42,104 nucleotides of DNA from an uncultured Pseudomonadota bacterium (GTDB lineage Bacteria > Pseudomonadota > Gammaproteobacteria > Burkholderiales > Burkholderiaceae). The first letter of the stretch is position 1; every line of letters starts with the position of its first letter. Shown here piece by piece: positions 1-7,983 of the stretch. The notes under the pieces were generated by a model. It did not search any database, was not told where the DNA came from, and saw nothing but the letters and a program-made list of their open reading frames with translations. The stretch is taken from the NCBI GenBank assembly GCA_946480245.1, contig CAMLIZ010000025.1, positions 1-42,104 on the forward strand, in the 5' to 3' direction. Position numbers and translations under genes: made by a program.

Positions 1-874
1 TGCCGCCGGTCAGGCCCTTGGACAGGCAGATGAAGTCGGGCCGGATGCCGGCCTGACTGTGCGCGAACAGCGTGCCGCTGCGGCCGAAGCCCACCGCGAT
101 CTCGTCGCAGATCAGGTGCACGTGGTAGCGGTCGCACAGCGCGCGAGCCTGGCGCAGGTACTCCGCGTCGTGCATCGCAAATCCGGCCGCGCACTGCACC
201 AGCGGCTCGACGATCAGTGCCGCTGTGCGCGCGTGGTGCTGTTCGAGGTAGGCGTGCAGCGCCACTGCCGCACGGCGTGCCACGTCGGCGGCGCTCTCGC
301 CGGGCAGCGCGGTACGGGCGTCGGGCGACGGCAGTGCGGCGCTCAGGCGCAGCAGCGGCGCATACGCTTCGCGAAACAGCGCGATGTCGGTCACTGACAG
401 CGCGCCCACCGTCTCGCCGTGGTAGCCGCCGGCCAGCCCGACGAACTCGCACTTGTCGGGCCGGCCCGCATTGCGCCAGTGGTGCGCGCTCATCTTCAGG
501 GCGATCTCGGTGGCGCTGGCGCCGTCGCTGGCGTAGAAGGCATGGCCCAGCCCGGTAAGCGCGCCCAGGCGCTCGGAGAGCTCGATCACCGGCTCGTGCG
601 TGAGGCCGGCCAGCATCACATGATCGAGCCGGTCGAGCTGGTCCTTCAGGGCGGTGGTGATGCCGGGGTGGCCGTGTCCGAAGAGATTGACCCACCACGA
701 GCTGACCGCGTCGAGATAGCGCCGGCCATCGGCGTCGATCAACCACGGACCCTCGGCACGCACGATCGGCAGCAGGGGTTCGTGCTCGTGGCGCTTCATC
801 TGCGTACACGGGTGCCACACAGCGGCACGGCTGCGCGCGCTGAGGCTGGCGTTGCGGCTCGGCGCCTTGCTCAT
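1..874 (-). CDS. bioA: Adenosylmethionine-8-amino-7-oxononanoate aminotransferase (BioA), 3' end beyond window
   Basis: This PLP enzyme converts 7-keto-8-aminopelargonate to 7,8-diaminopelargonate in biotin synthesis, with S-adenosylmethionine as amino donor. I translated the minus strand by hand from the ATG at 874; 291 codons are visible and the frame is open to the edge. Family landmarks seen: WHPCTQM at 20-26, SSWWVNLFGHGHP at 58-70, DGASATEIALKM at 117-128, YHGET at 151-155, DEIAVGFGRSGTLFA at 257-271 with the Asp that contacts the PLP ring nitrogen at 257, and the Schiff-base Lys286 in CLSKGLTGG. About a third of a normal BioA (about 430-450 residues) is missing at the edge. The start codon overlaps the queD stop (ATGA, 871-874), so it is the last visible gene of a small minus-strand operon. 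Other class III aminotransferases are less likely given the WHPCTQM motif. Confidence 0.93.
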   Translation of the reverse strand, partial: MSKAPSRNASLSARSRAAVWHPCTQMKRHEHEPLLPIVRAEGPWLIDADGRRYLDAVSSWWVNLFGHGHPGITTALKDQLDRLDHVMLAGLTHEPVIELSERLGALTGLGHAFYASDGASATEIALKMSAHHWRNAGRPDKCEFVGLAGGYHGETVGALSVTDIALFREAYAPLLRLSAALPSPDARTALPGESAADVARRAAVALHAYLEQHHARTAALIVEPLVQCAAGFAMHDAEYLRQARALCDRYHVHLICDEIAVGFGRSGTLFAHSQAGIRPDFICLSKGLTGG

Positions 875-1233
875 CGTCGCGGCCGGTAGGTGCAGCGGTC
901 ACCGCTGGCGCTGCGGTACACGCTGACGGCGCTCACCGCCGGCACCTGCGCTGCCACCCGCGCGTGGATGTACAGGCACAGGTTCTCCAGTGTCGGTGCG
1001 CCGAGCTCGGCCACGTCGTCGAGGAAATGATGGTCCAACGTGTCGCGCACGGTGGCGATCGCCGCGCGCAGCCGCGCCAGGTCCACGACCATGCCGTTGG
1101 CATCGGGTTGGCCCTGCACTTGCACCTCAGCGCCATAGGTGTGGCCGTGGATTCGGCGGCTGCTGTCGGTTTCGTAGGCCCGCTCCAGCGTGTGGGCAGC
1201 CTCGAAGTAGAAAGTCTGGCTCAGTTCGAACAT
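871..1233 (-). CDS. queD: 6-carboxytetrahydropterin synthase-like protein (QueD family), atypical active site
   Basis: The family turns 7,8-dihydroneopterin triphosphate into 6-carboxytetrahydropterin for queuosine synthesis. The protein has 120 residues. The three zinc histidines are present: His14 in FEAAHTL, and His29 and His31 in RIHGHTY. The DHHFLDD stretch that normally carries the catalytic Asp/His is at about 67-73. Two hallmark positions are changed relative to E. coli QueD. The catalytic Cys four residues before HGH is Ser25, and the Glu near the C-terminus that anchors the pterin appears as Arg (VYRSASGDRC). The fold family is clear but the exact reaction is less so. It starts 1 bp after the queE stop and its own stop overlaps bioA, so it sits in an operon with the next enzyme of the queuosine pathway. 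That context favours a role in the pathway despite the changed residues. Confidence 0.82.
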   Translation of the reverse strand: MFELSQTFYFEAAHTLERAYETDSSRRIHGHTYGAEVQVQGQPDANGMVVDLARLRAAIATVRDTLDHHFLDDVAELGAPTLENLCLYIHARVAAQVPAVSAVSVYRSASGDRCTYRPRR

Positions 1234-1234
1234 G

Positions 1235-1873
1235 TCAACGGATGCCCAGCAGCTTGTGCGTCTGCAGGCTTAGGCTCCAGGTGGGGTGGGCCAGGCACCA
1301 CTGCACTGCCCACTCGGTATTGGCGGCGAGGGCCGGCCCGTCCATCGGCTGCACGCGGCGGCGCGCGAAATCCAGCGCCTCCAGCTCGGCCAGGTCCAGC
1401 CCCGGCTGCGGCACCACCACCTTCAGCTCGTCGCCGCTGCGCTGCACGAGCGGCGCGCCGGCCTTCGGGCTCACGCAGATCCAGTCGATGCCCGCAGGCG
1501 CGGCGATGGTACCGTTGCTCTCCACCGCGATCTCGAAGCCGTGCGCATGCAGCGCCACGACCAAGGCTTCGTCCAGCTGCAGCAAGGGCTCGCCGCCCGT
1601 GCACACCAGGAAGGGAGCGCCGCCCGCGCGCTGCGGCCAGAACGCCGCCACGTGCGCCGCCAGCGCTTGTGCACTGCCGAACTTGCCGCCGCCGCTGCCA
1701 TCGGTGCCAACGAACTCGGTATCGCAGAAGCGGCAGGTCGCGCTGGAGCGGTCGGCCTCGCGCCCGCTCCAGAGATTGCAGCCGGCAAAGCGGCAGAACA
1801 CCGCCGCGCGCCCGGCGTGCTGGCCCTCGCCCTGCAAGGTATAGAAGACTTCCTTGACGCTGTACGTCACCAC
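1235..1873 (-). CDS. queE: 7-carboxy-7-deazaguanine synthase QueE (radical SAM)
   Basis: QueE rearranges 6-carboxytetrahydropterin into 7-carboxy-7-deazaguanine, the core of queuosine. The protein has 212 residues and begins at a GTG (1873) a few bases after an AAGGGG Shine-Dalgarno-like stretch. The 4Fe-4S cluster cysteines are Cys32, Cys47 and Cys50. The C-x14-C-x2-C spacing, longer than the classical CxxxCxxC, is the form seen in many proteobacterial QueE proteins. Other landmarks are FYTLQGEG at 10-17, which contacts substrate and SAM, the TGGEPLL motif, and SPK near the middle. It lies 15 bp downstream of a small membrane-protein gene and 1 bp upstream of queD, giving the order membrane protein, queE, queD, bioA. 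Confidence 0.95.
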   Translation of the reverse strand: MVTYSVKEVFYTLQGEGQHAGRAAVFCRFAGCNLWSGREADRSSATCRFCDTEFVGTDGSGGGKFGSAQALAAHVAAFWPQRAGGAPFLVCTGGEPLLQLDEALVVALHAHGFEIAVESNGTIAAPAGIDWICVSPKAGAPLVQRSGDELKVVVPQPGLDLAELEALDFARRRVQPMDGPALAANTEWAVQWCLAHPTWSLSLQTHKLLGIR

Positions 1874-1888
1874 CGCCCCTTTTCTGGT

Positions 1889-2170
1889 TCAGCGTCGACC
1901 CGGGCCCCAGCCGGTCCACAGCAGCGCCACTGCAGCCGCCAGCACCAGCGCGGCATAGGTGGCCATCTTGCCGTCGTGACCGAACAGCACGAGCCCGCCA
2001 ACCAGCGCAACTCCGCCCGCCCCCGCCGCCCGGCCGGCCAGCCGCAACAAGCCCACCCCTCTCAGGCGGGCGCTCCACAGCAGCTTGCACAGCAAAGCCG
2101 CGATCCACCCGACGCCCAGCGCCGGGAGGAAAAAGTTGACGAGGTGGATCAGTGCGTCCCAGGGGCCCAT
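1889..2170 (-). CDS. Small integral membrane protein, function unknown
   Basis: This 93-residue hydrophobic protein appears to have three membrane-spanning segments, at roughly 5-30, 40-62 and 68-88, with short Arg-rich connections and a basic end (GWGPGRR). I do not recognise a functional family. It is the first gene of the queE-queD-bioA group and is divergent from hemA, sharing a 100 bp intergenic region that contains an FNR-type palindrome. The start at 2170 (MGPWDAL) is the only good start before the hydrophobic region, and no strong ribosome site is visible. It looks real because of its consistent hydrophobic pattern and tight spacing to queE. Confidence 0.7.
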   Translation of the reverse strand: MGPWDALIHLVNFFLPALGVGWIAALLCKLLWSARLRGVGLLRLAGRAAGAGGVALVGGLVLFGHDGKMATYAALVLAAAVALLWTGWGPGRR

Positions 2171-2190
2171 CGCGCGATGCTGAAGCGGAA

Positions 2191-2204
2191 TTGACGGAAA
2201 TCAA
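2191..2204. promoter_or_regulatory. FNR/Anr-type palindrome between hemA and the membrane-protein gene
   Basis: TTGAC-GGAA-ATCAA matches the FNR/Anr consensus TTGAT-N4-ATCAA at 9 of 10 fixed positions. It is centred about 73 bp upstream of the inferred hemA transcription start and about 27 bp upstream of the divergent gene's start codon. hemA is oxygen-regulated through Anr in pseudomonads, which makes the location sensible; binding here is inference. Confidence 0.5.
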
Positions 2205-2258
2205 CGACTTGCGCTGCCGCTATCGCCGCGATAAGTGCTTGATTTGAGCCCGCAATTT

Positions 2259-2264
2259 TATAAT
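2259..2264 (+). promoter_or_regulatory. Perfect -10 box of hemA, 6 bp from the start codon
   Basis: A consensus TATAAT ends 6 bp before the hemA ATG at 2271. A start about 7 bp downstream of the -10 box would fall on the A of the ATG, so the transcript could be leaderless. No convincing -35 box lies 16-18 bp upstream, and no purine-rich Shine-Dalgarno sequence lies between the box and the ATG. Confidence 0.6.
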
Positions 2265-2270
2265 CTCTCC

Positions 2271-3584
2271 ATGCCAGTCCTTGCCCTGGGCCTGAACCAC
2301 ACGACCGCGCCGCTCGATCTGCGCGGTCGTTTTGCGTTCTCGCTCGAGCAGATTCCGCTCGCGCTGCAGGGCTTTCGCCAGCGCCTGCAGGCCGCCGGCG
2401 CGCCGGAGGCGGCGCTGCTGTCCACCTGCAATCGCACCGAGTTGTACATCGCCGGCGCACCTGGCCAGGGCCAGGCGCTGGTGCAGCCGGCCCTCGAGTG
2501 GCTGGCCACGCAGGGCGGCGTGGCGCCGGCGCAGTTGGCGGAGCACAGCTATGTGCTGGAGAACCGCGGCGCGGCGCGTCATGCTTTCCGCGTGGCGTCG
2601 GGTCTGGATTCGATGGTGCTCGGAGAGCCGCAGATCCTGGGGCAGATGAAGCAGGCGGTGCGCGAGGCCAGCAACGCCGGCACCCTGGGCACCACGTTGC
2701 ACCAGCTGTTCCAGCGCTCGTTCTCCGTGGCCAAGGAAGTGCGCAGCTCCACCGAGATCGGCTCGCATTCGATCAGCATGGCAGCCGCGGCGGTGCGACT
2801 GGCCGGCCAGCTGTTCGAGGATCTCGCCGAGATCAATGTTCTGTTCGTCGGCGCGGGCGAAATGATCGAGCTGGTGGCCACGCATTTCGCGGCGCGCAAT
2901 CCGAAGGCGATGGCGGTGGCCAACCGCACGCTGGAGCGCGGCGAGAAGCTGGCCGGCCGCTTTGGCGCACAAGCCATGCGCCTGGCCGATCTGCCGCAAC
3001 GCCTGCACGAGTTCGACGCAGTGGTGTCGTGCACCGCCAGCTCGTTGCCGATCATTGGCCTGGGGGCGGTGGAGAGCGCGCTGAAGGCGCGCCGGCGCCG
3101 CCCGATGTTCATGGTGGATCTGGCCGTGCCGCGCGACATCGAGCCCGAGGTGGCGCGCTTGTCGGACGTGTACCTCTACACCGTCGACGACTTGTCCGCG
3201 CTGGTGCAAAGCGCCGGCGAAAAGCGCCAGGCCGCGGTGCAGCAGGCCGAGGCCATCATCGAAAGCGGTGTCCAAAGTTTCGCCCACTGGCTGGACCAGC
3301 GCGCCACGGTGCCGCTGATTCAGGCGCTGCGAGCGCAGGCTGACGACTGGCGTGCCGCCGAGCTGGCGCGCGCCCGCAAACTGCTCGCCAAGGGCGAGAG
3401 CGTGGACGCGGTGATGGAAGCCTTGTCGCGCGGCCTGACACAGAAGATGCTGCACGGCGCGCTCGCCGAGCTGCACGCGGCCGACGGCCAGCAGCGCGAG
3501 CAGGTGGCGCAGACCGTGTCGCGCCTGTTTCTGCGCGGCGCGGTGCGCGACGTGGCGCGCGACGCCGACACGCCCGAGCGTTAG
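2271..3584 (+). CDS. hemA: Glutamyl-tRNA reductase
   Basis: HemA reduces glutamyl-tRNA(Glu) to glutamate-1-semialdehyde with NADPH, the first committed step of tetrapyrrole synthesis in the C5 pathway. The protein has 437 residues. The catalytic cysteine is Cys53 in LLSTCNRTE, the substrate domain has LGLNHTTAP at 7-15, [10 protein letters not shown] follows, the NADPH-binding fold has [10 protein letters not shown], and the C-terminal dimerisation helix is long. I chose the ATG at 2271 because [10 protein letters not shown] matches family N-termini; an in-frame GTG at 2235 would add 12 residues and lies upstream of the -10 box. It heads a plus-strand run hemA-prfA-prmC, an order common in proteobacteria. 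Confidence 0.97.
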   Translation: MPVLALGLNHTTAPLDLRGRFAFSLEQIPLALQGFRQRLQAAGAPEAALLSTCNRTELYIAGAPGQGQALVQPALEWLATQGGVAPAQLAEHSYVLENRGAARHAFRVASGLDSMVLGEPQILGQMKQAVREASNAGTLGTTLHQLFQRSFSVAKEVRSSTEIGSHSISMAAAAVRLAGQLFEDLAEINVLFVGAGEMIELVATHFAARNPKAMAVANRTLERGEKLAGRFGAQAMRLADLPQRLHEFDAVVSCTASSLPIIGLGAVESALKARRRRPMFMVDLAVPRDIEPEVARLSDVYLYTVDDLSALVQSAGEKRQAAVQQAEAIIESGVQSFAHWLDQRATVPLIQALRAQADDWRAAELARARKLLAKGESVDAVMEALSRGLTQKMLHGALAELHAADGQQREQVAQTVSRLFLRGAVRDVARDADTPER

Positions 3585-3656
3585 CGACCCTCGCCGGTCC
3601 TCCCGCTGCGCGCCGGCGCCGTCGGCGCATCCCCCTGCTGCTGCCTGACCCGTCCG

Positions 3657-4735
<1,079 letters not shown>

Positions 4736-4739
<4 letters not shown>

Positions 4740-5593
4740 AGACGGTCGCCCAGGCGCTGACCGAGGCGCGCGCGCTGCGCGTCGACCGGCTGGACGCGCA
4801 GCAGCTGCTAGCGCACACGCTCGGCCGGCCGCGCAGCTGGGTGCTGGCCCATGGCGAGGACTTGCTCCCGCCGGAACAGGCCGCTGCCTTCGCCACGCTG
4901 GTCCGTCGGCGCGCCGCCGGCGAGCCCTTTGCGTACCTCGTGGGCGAGCGGGAGTTCCACGGCCTGCCGCTCGCCGTGAACCCGGCGGTGTTGGTGCCCC
5001 GTCCGGACACTGAAACCCTGGTCGACTGGGCGCTGCAACTCCTGCAATCTCCGGGGGCGCTGGCGGAGCTGCCCTCCCCGCGCGTGATCGACCTGGGCAC
5101 CGGCAGCGGCGCCATCGCGTTGGCGCTGCAGCTTGGCTGTCTGCGTGCCGACGTGCAGGCGCTGGACGCCAGTGCCGACGCATTGAGAGTTGCACGCCAC
5201 AACGCGCAACGCCTCGGCGCGGCAGTGACCTTGCTGCAGAGCGACTGGTGGGCCGGGCTGGCCGGCCAACGCTTCGATCTTGCGGTGAGCAACCCACCCT
5301 ACATCGCGGAAGACGACACGCATCTGGCGGCCCTCACCTATGAGCCGCGCATGGCGCTCACGTCTGGCCGCGACGGCCTGGACGCCATTCGGCACATCGT
5401 GGCCGAGGCACCACAGCACCTGAACACGGACGGCTGGCTGCTGCTGGAGCACGGACACGACCAGGGCGCAGCGGTTCGACAGCTGCTTTCAGTGGCTTTC
5501 GAGGATGTAAGCACTCGCCACGACATCGAAGGACGAGAGCGTTGCAGCGGCGGCCGCGTTCGTCACAAAGGGCAACAGCAACGCGGGTCATGA
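4736..5593 (+). CDS. prmC: Release factor glutamine methyltransferase PrmC (HemK)
   Basis: PrmC methylates the glutamine of the GGQ motif in RF1 and RF2 using SAM. The start is a GTG at 4736 overlapping the prfA stop (GTGA), giving 285 residues. The N-terminal helical domain (about 1-85) is followed by [14 protein letters not shown], the SAM-binding [14 protein letters not shown] at about 118-131, and the substrate-binding NPPY at 186-189 in [12 protein letters not shown]. The last 15 residues are hydrophilic and Arg/Gly/Gln-rich with no recognisable motif. A reading that starts further upstream is an out-of-frame overlap with prfA and is not the gene start. Confidence 0.96.
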
Positions 5594-5715
5594 AATTGGC
5601 CGCAAATCCCCGGATTGACGGTGCACAAGCCGGAACGAGCGACGTAGCATCGTTCCCAACCCAGCTTCGACGCTGAAGACCATCAGCCCGGCCGCGGTCG
5701 GGCACGGAGGCGAAG

Positions 5716-6321
5716 ATGCACACGCGCTTGATTCCTGTTGTCTTGCTGCTTGGTTTTGCGGCCGGCTCAGCCTCGGCGGCGGGTGGCCTGACGGTCGACG
5801 CCAAGGAGGTGCCGTGGCCCACCGTGCAGGCCAGGGTCGGCCTGGCTGCCACGGCGCCACTGGCCACCAGCAGCTTCGCCGGCACCGGCTACGGCCTTCA
5901 AGGTGGCCGGGTCCTGGGCGACTACTACTTCGGTGCAGCGCCGCTGTTCGGTAGCAGCCGCGTCAGCGGCGCGTTCCGCGCTACCAGCGGCGTCCTGCTC
6001 GGAGCCCACGGAGCGTCTCTGAGCATGGCCACCGTGCCACGCATCGGTGGCACGGTCAGCGTGTCGCAGCAGAGTCTCAATGCGGGCAGCAGCCCGGACT
6101 CCAGCGCCGACGGCCGAGCGGTGCCCTACGTCGGTGTCGGCTATACCGGCCTGGGCACCAAGGGAGGCTGGGGCTTCACGGCCGATGTCGGCGTGATGGG
6201 GCTGAGCTCCGGGCCGGGCCTGCGGCTGGACCGGTCCGCGAACAGCGCCAGCCTCGACGACACGCTGCGCGAGCTGCGCCTCACTCCCGTGCTGCAGGTC
6301 GGCCTGTCGTACGCGTTCTAG
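5716..6321 (+). CDS. Predicted outer-membrane beta-barrel protein
   Basis: The protein has 201 residues with a clear signal peptide (hydrophobic 5-18, cleavage likely after GSASA at about 21). The mature part is rich in Gly, Ser, Ala and Thr with alternating polar/apolar stretches such as YGLQGGRVLGDYYFG, VPYVGVGYTGLG and WGFTADVGVMGL. It ends in LQVGLSYAF; a terminal Phe after an amphipathic strand is the signature recognised by the outer-membrane assembly machinery. I do not recognise a specific family, but the layout resembles small porin-like or OmpW-like barrels. It stands alone between prmC and grxD, with a GGAGGCGAAG ribosome site just before its ATG. Confidence 0.75.
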   Translation: MHTRLIPVVLLLGFAAGSASAAGGLTVDAKEVPWPTVQARVGLAATAPLATSSFAGTGYGLQGGRVLGDYYFGAAPLFGSSRVSGAFRATSGVLLGAHGASLSMATVPRIGGTVSVSQQSLNAGSSPDSSADGRAVPYVGVGYTGLGTKGGWGFTADVGVMGLSSGPGLRLDRSANSASLDDTLRELRLTPVLQVGLSYAF

Positions 6322-6376
6322 CCGGGTCGGCGCAAGGCCTTGACCTGCCGGGCGGTGCCCGGCACGCCGAATGCCG

Positions 6377-6382
6377 TATAAA
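6377..6382 (+). promoter_or_regulatory. Candidate -10 box for grxD-ubiX
   Basis: TATAAA lies 46 bp upstream of the grxD ATG in an otherwise GC-rich spacer. No -35 box is found at the right distance; TTGACC at 6340-6345 is 31 bp away and too far. Confidence 0.4.
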
Positions 6383-6428
6383 TCGCGCATTCCTGTCTTT
6401 GCGCGCCCTTCGCCGGGCCTGACTCATC

Positions 6429-6749
6429 ATGAGCGACGTACAGCAACGCATCGCCGACATCGTCACCAACCACCGCGTGGTGCTGTTCATGAAAGGCACG
6501 GCACAGTTTCCGATGTGCGGCTTCTCGGGACGTGCAGTGCAAATCCTCAAGGCATGCGGGGTGGACGACCTCACCACCGTGAACGTGCTCGAGGACGAAG
6601 CCATTCGGCAGGGCATCAAGGACTACGCCAACTGGCCAACGATTCCGCAGCTCTACGTCGACGGTGAATTCGTCGGCGGCTCGGACATCATGATGGAGAT
6701 GTACCAGGCAGGCGAGCTGCAGCAGGTGCTGGGCGCCGCCGCCCGATGA
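6429..6749 (+). CDS. grxD: Monothiol glutaredoxin Grx4/GrxD
   Basis: Monothiol glutaredoxins bind and pass on 2Fe-2S clusters with glutathione, often with BolA partners. The protein has 106 residues, the usual length. The CGFS active site is at 30-33 in FPMCGFSGRA, and the glutathione-binding elements WPTIPQLYVDGEFVGG and the SD pair near residue 80 are intact. The stop overlaps the ubiX ATG (ATGA, 6746-6749), so the two genes are translated together. Confidence 0.97.
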   Translation: MSDVQQRIADIVTNHRVVLFMKGTAQFPMCGFSGRAVQILKACGVDDLTTVNVLEDEAIRQGIKDYANWPTIPQLYVDGEFVGGSDIMMEMYQAGELQQVLGAAAR

Positions 6750-7330
6750 CACTCGGCACGCCGGTGCCGCGGCTGGTCGTCGGCATCACGGGCGCCTCTG
6801 GCGCGGTGTATGGGGTGCGCATGCTGCAGCGTCTGCGCGCCCTGGGCGCCCAGACGCATCTGGTGGCCACACCGGCCGGCGTGCTGAACGTGCATCATGA
6901 ACTCGGCCTGGACCGTGCTGCGCTCCACGCGCTGGCGCACGCAAGCCACGCCCCGGGCGACGTAGGTGCCTGCATCGCCAGCGGCAGCTTCGCGGTGGAC
7001 GCGATGGTTGTGGCGCCCTGCTCGATGCGCACGCTCGCCGCGATCGCCAACGGGCTCTCCGACAACCTGCTCACGCGCGCCGCCGACGTGGCATTGAAGG
7101 AGCGCCGGCGCCTGCTGCTGATGGTGCGCGAGACGCCGTTCAATCTGGCGCACCTGCGCAACATGACCGCCGTGACCGAGATGGGAGGCATCGTGTTCCC
7201 GCCCCTGCCGGCCTTCTACAACCGGCCCAGTTCGATCGACGAACTGGTGGATGACACGGTGGAGCGGGCGCTCGACCTGCTCGGGGTGGCGGGCGCGCAA
7301 CCCCAGCGCTGGGGCGGCCTCCTCGGCTGA
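6746..7330 (+). CDS. ubiX: Flavin prenyltransferase UbiX
   Basis: UbiX attaches a dimethylallyl group to FMN to make the prenylated flavin used by UbiD-type decarboxylases in ubiquinone synthesis. The protein has 194 residues. Visible landmarks are the N-terminal FMN-binding GITGASGAVYGVRML, the CIASGSF segment, APCSMRTLAAIANG, the MVRETPFNLAHLRNM substrate segment, and the FYNRP and DELVDDTVERALDLLG C-terminal helices. It is coupled to grxD by a 4 bp overlap. It is convergent with the lytic transglycosylase gene 12 bp away, and no terminator hairpin is evident in that gap. Confidence 0.96.
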   Translation: MTLGTPVPRLVVGITGASGAVYGVRMLQRLRALGAQTHLVATPAGVLNVHHELGLDRAALHALAHASHAPGDVGACIASGSFAVDAMVVAPCSMRTLAAIANGLSDNLLTRAADVALKERRRLLLMVRETPFNLAHLRNMTAVTEMGGIVFPPLPAFYNRPSSIDELVDDTVERALDLLGVAGAQPQRWGGLLG

Positions 7331-7341
7331 GAGTCGAGGGT

Positions 7342-7983
7342 TCAGCCTAGCCAGCGCTGGCGCAACGAGAGCACCGCGTTCGGGTATTCGGCGCGGCCGC
7401 GGCTGCCGTTGTAGCGGCCGAGCGCCATGAACAGGTCGCCGCGCTCCACCTCGAGGTAGTGGCGCAGGATCACACAACCGAAGCGCAGATTGGTCTGGGT
7501 GTTGAAGAGCTTGCCGGCGTCGCCGTCGCCGATCAACTGCGCCCAGAACGGCATCACCTGCATGTAGCCGCGCGCACCGACGCTGCTGATCGCGTACTTG
7601 CGAAAGCCGCTTTCGAGATTCACCAGCCCAAGCACCAGCGCAGGCTCCAGCCCCGCGCGCTTGCTCTCGTACCACAGCGTCTCGAGGAACTCGATGCGCG
7701 TCTGCGCCTCACGCGCCAAGCGCTTCAGGCGTTCGCTCATCTTGCCCAGCCACTGCAGATAGCTCAGGCGCGACTCCAAGTGCTGGAACACGGGCTTGGG
7801 CGGCGCACCGTCGATTGCCACGGCAGCGCTGAGCGCGGTGCGCACCGAGTCGGCCAACGGCTCCTCGATCTGGCCGCCGGCACGCGCCTGCAAGGACACG
7901 CCCAGCAATGGCACACCCGCTGCTGCAGACAAGAGCCGACGGCGCGAAAGCCCCGGCACTGCGGATTCAACCCACGGCTTCAT
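7342..7983 (-). CDS. Lytic transglycosylase, SLT domain, with twin-arginine-like signal
   Basis: It is predicted to cleave the MurNAc-GlcNAc bond of peptidoglycan in the periplasm. It has 213 residues. The N-terminus has a twin-arginine-like SRRRLL (13-18) followed by a hydrophobic core and AxA-type cleavage near 33-36 (LQARA). The catalytic glutamate is Glu124 in [11 protein letters not shown], followed by the SLT motifs [15 protein letters not shown] and the Tyr-Asn pair in [13 protein letters not shown]. Its ATG overlaps the proS stop (ATGA, 7980-7983), so it is read through from proS. The proS-lytic transglycosylase pairing is common in betaproteobacteria as I recall it; no functional link is known to me. 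Confidence 0.9.
   Translation of the reverse strand: MKPWVESAVPGLSRRRLLSAAAGVPLLGVSLQARAGGQIEEPLADSVRTALSAAVAIDGAPPKPVFQHLESRLSYLQWLGKMSERLKRLAREAQTRIEFLETLWYESKRAGLEPALVLGLVNLESGFRKYAISSVGARGYMQVMPFWAQLIGDGDAGKLFNTQTNLRFGCVILRHYLEVERGDLFMALGRYNGSRGRAEYPNAVLSLRQRWLG

Noticed and set aside
5615..5650. TTGACG and TAGCAT upstream of the outer-membrane protein gene as a promoter
   Set aside because: The spacing is 24 bp, too long for a sigma-70 promoter.
6340..6382. TTGACC paired with TATAAA upstream of grxD
   Set aside because: The spacing is 31 bp; only the -10 box was kept, with low confidence.
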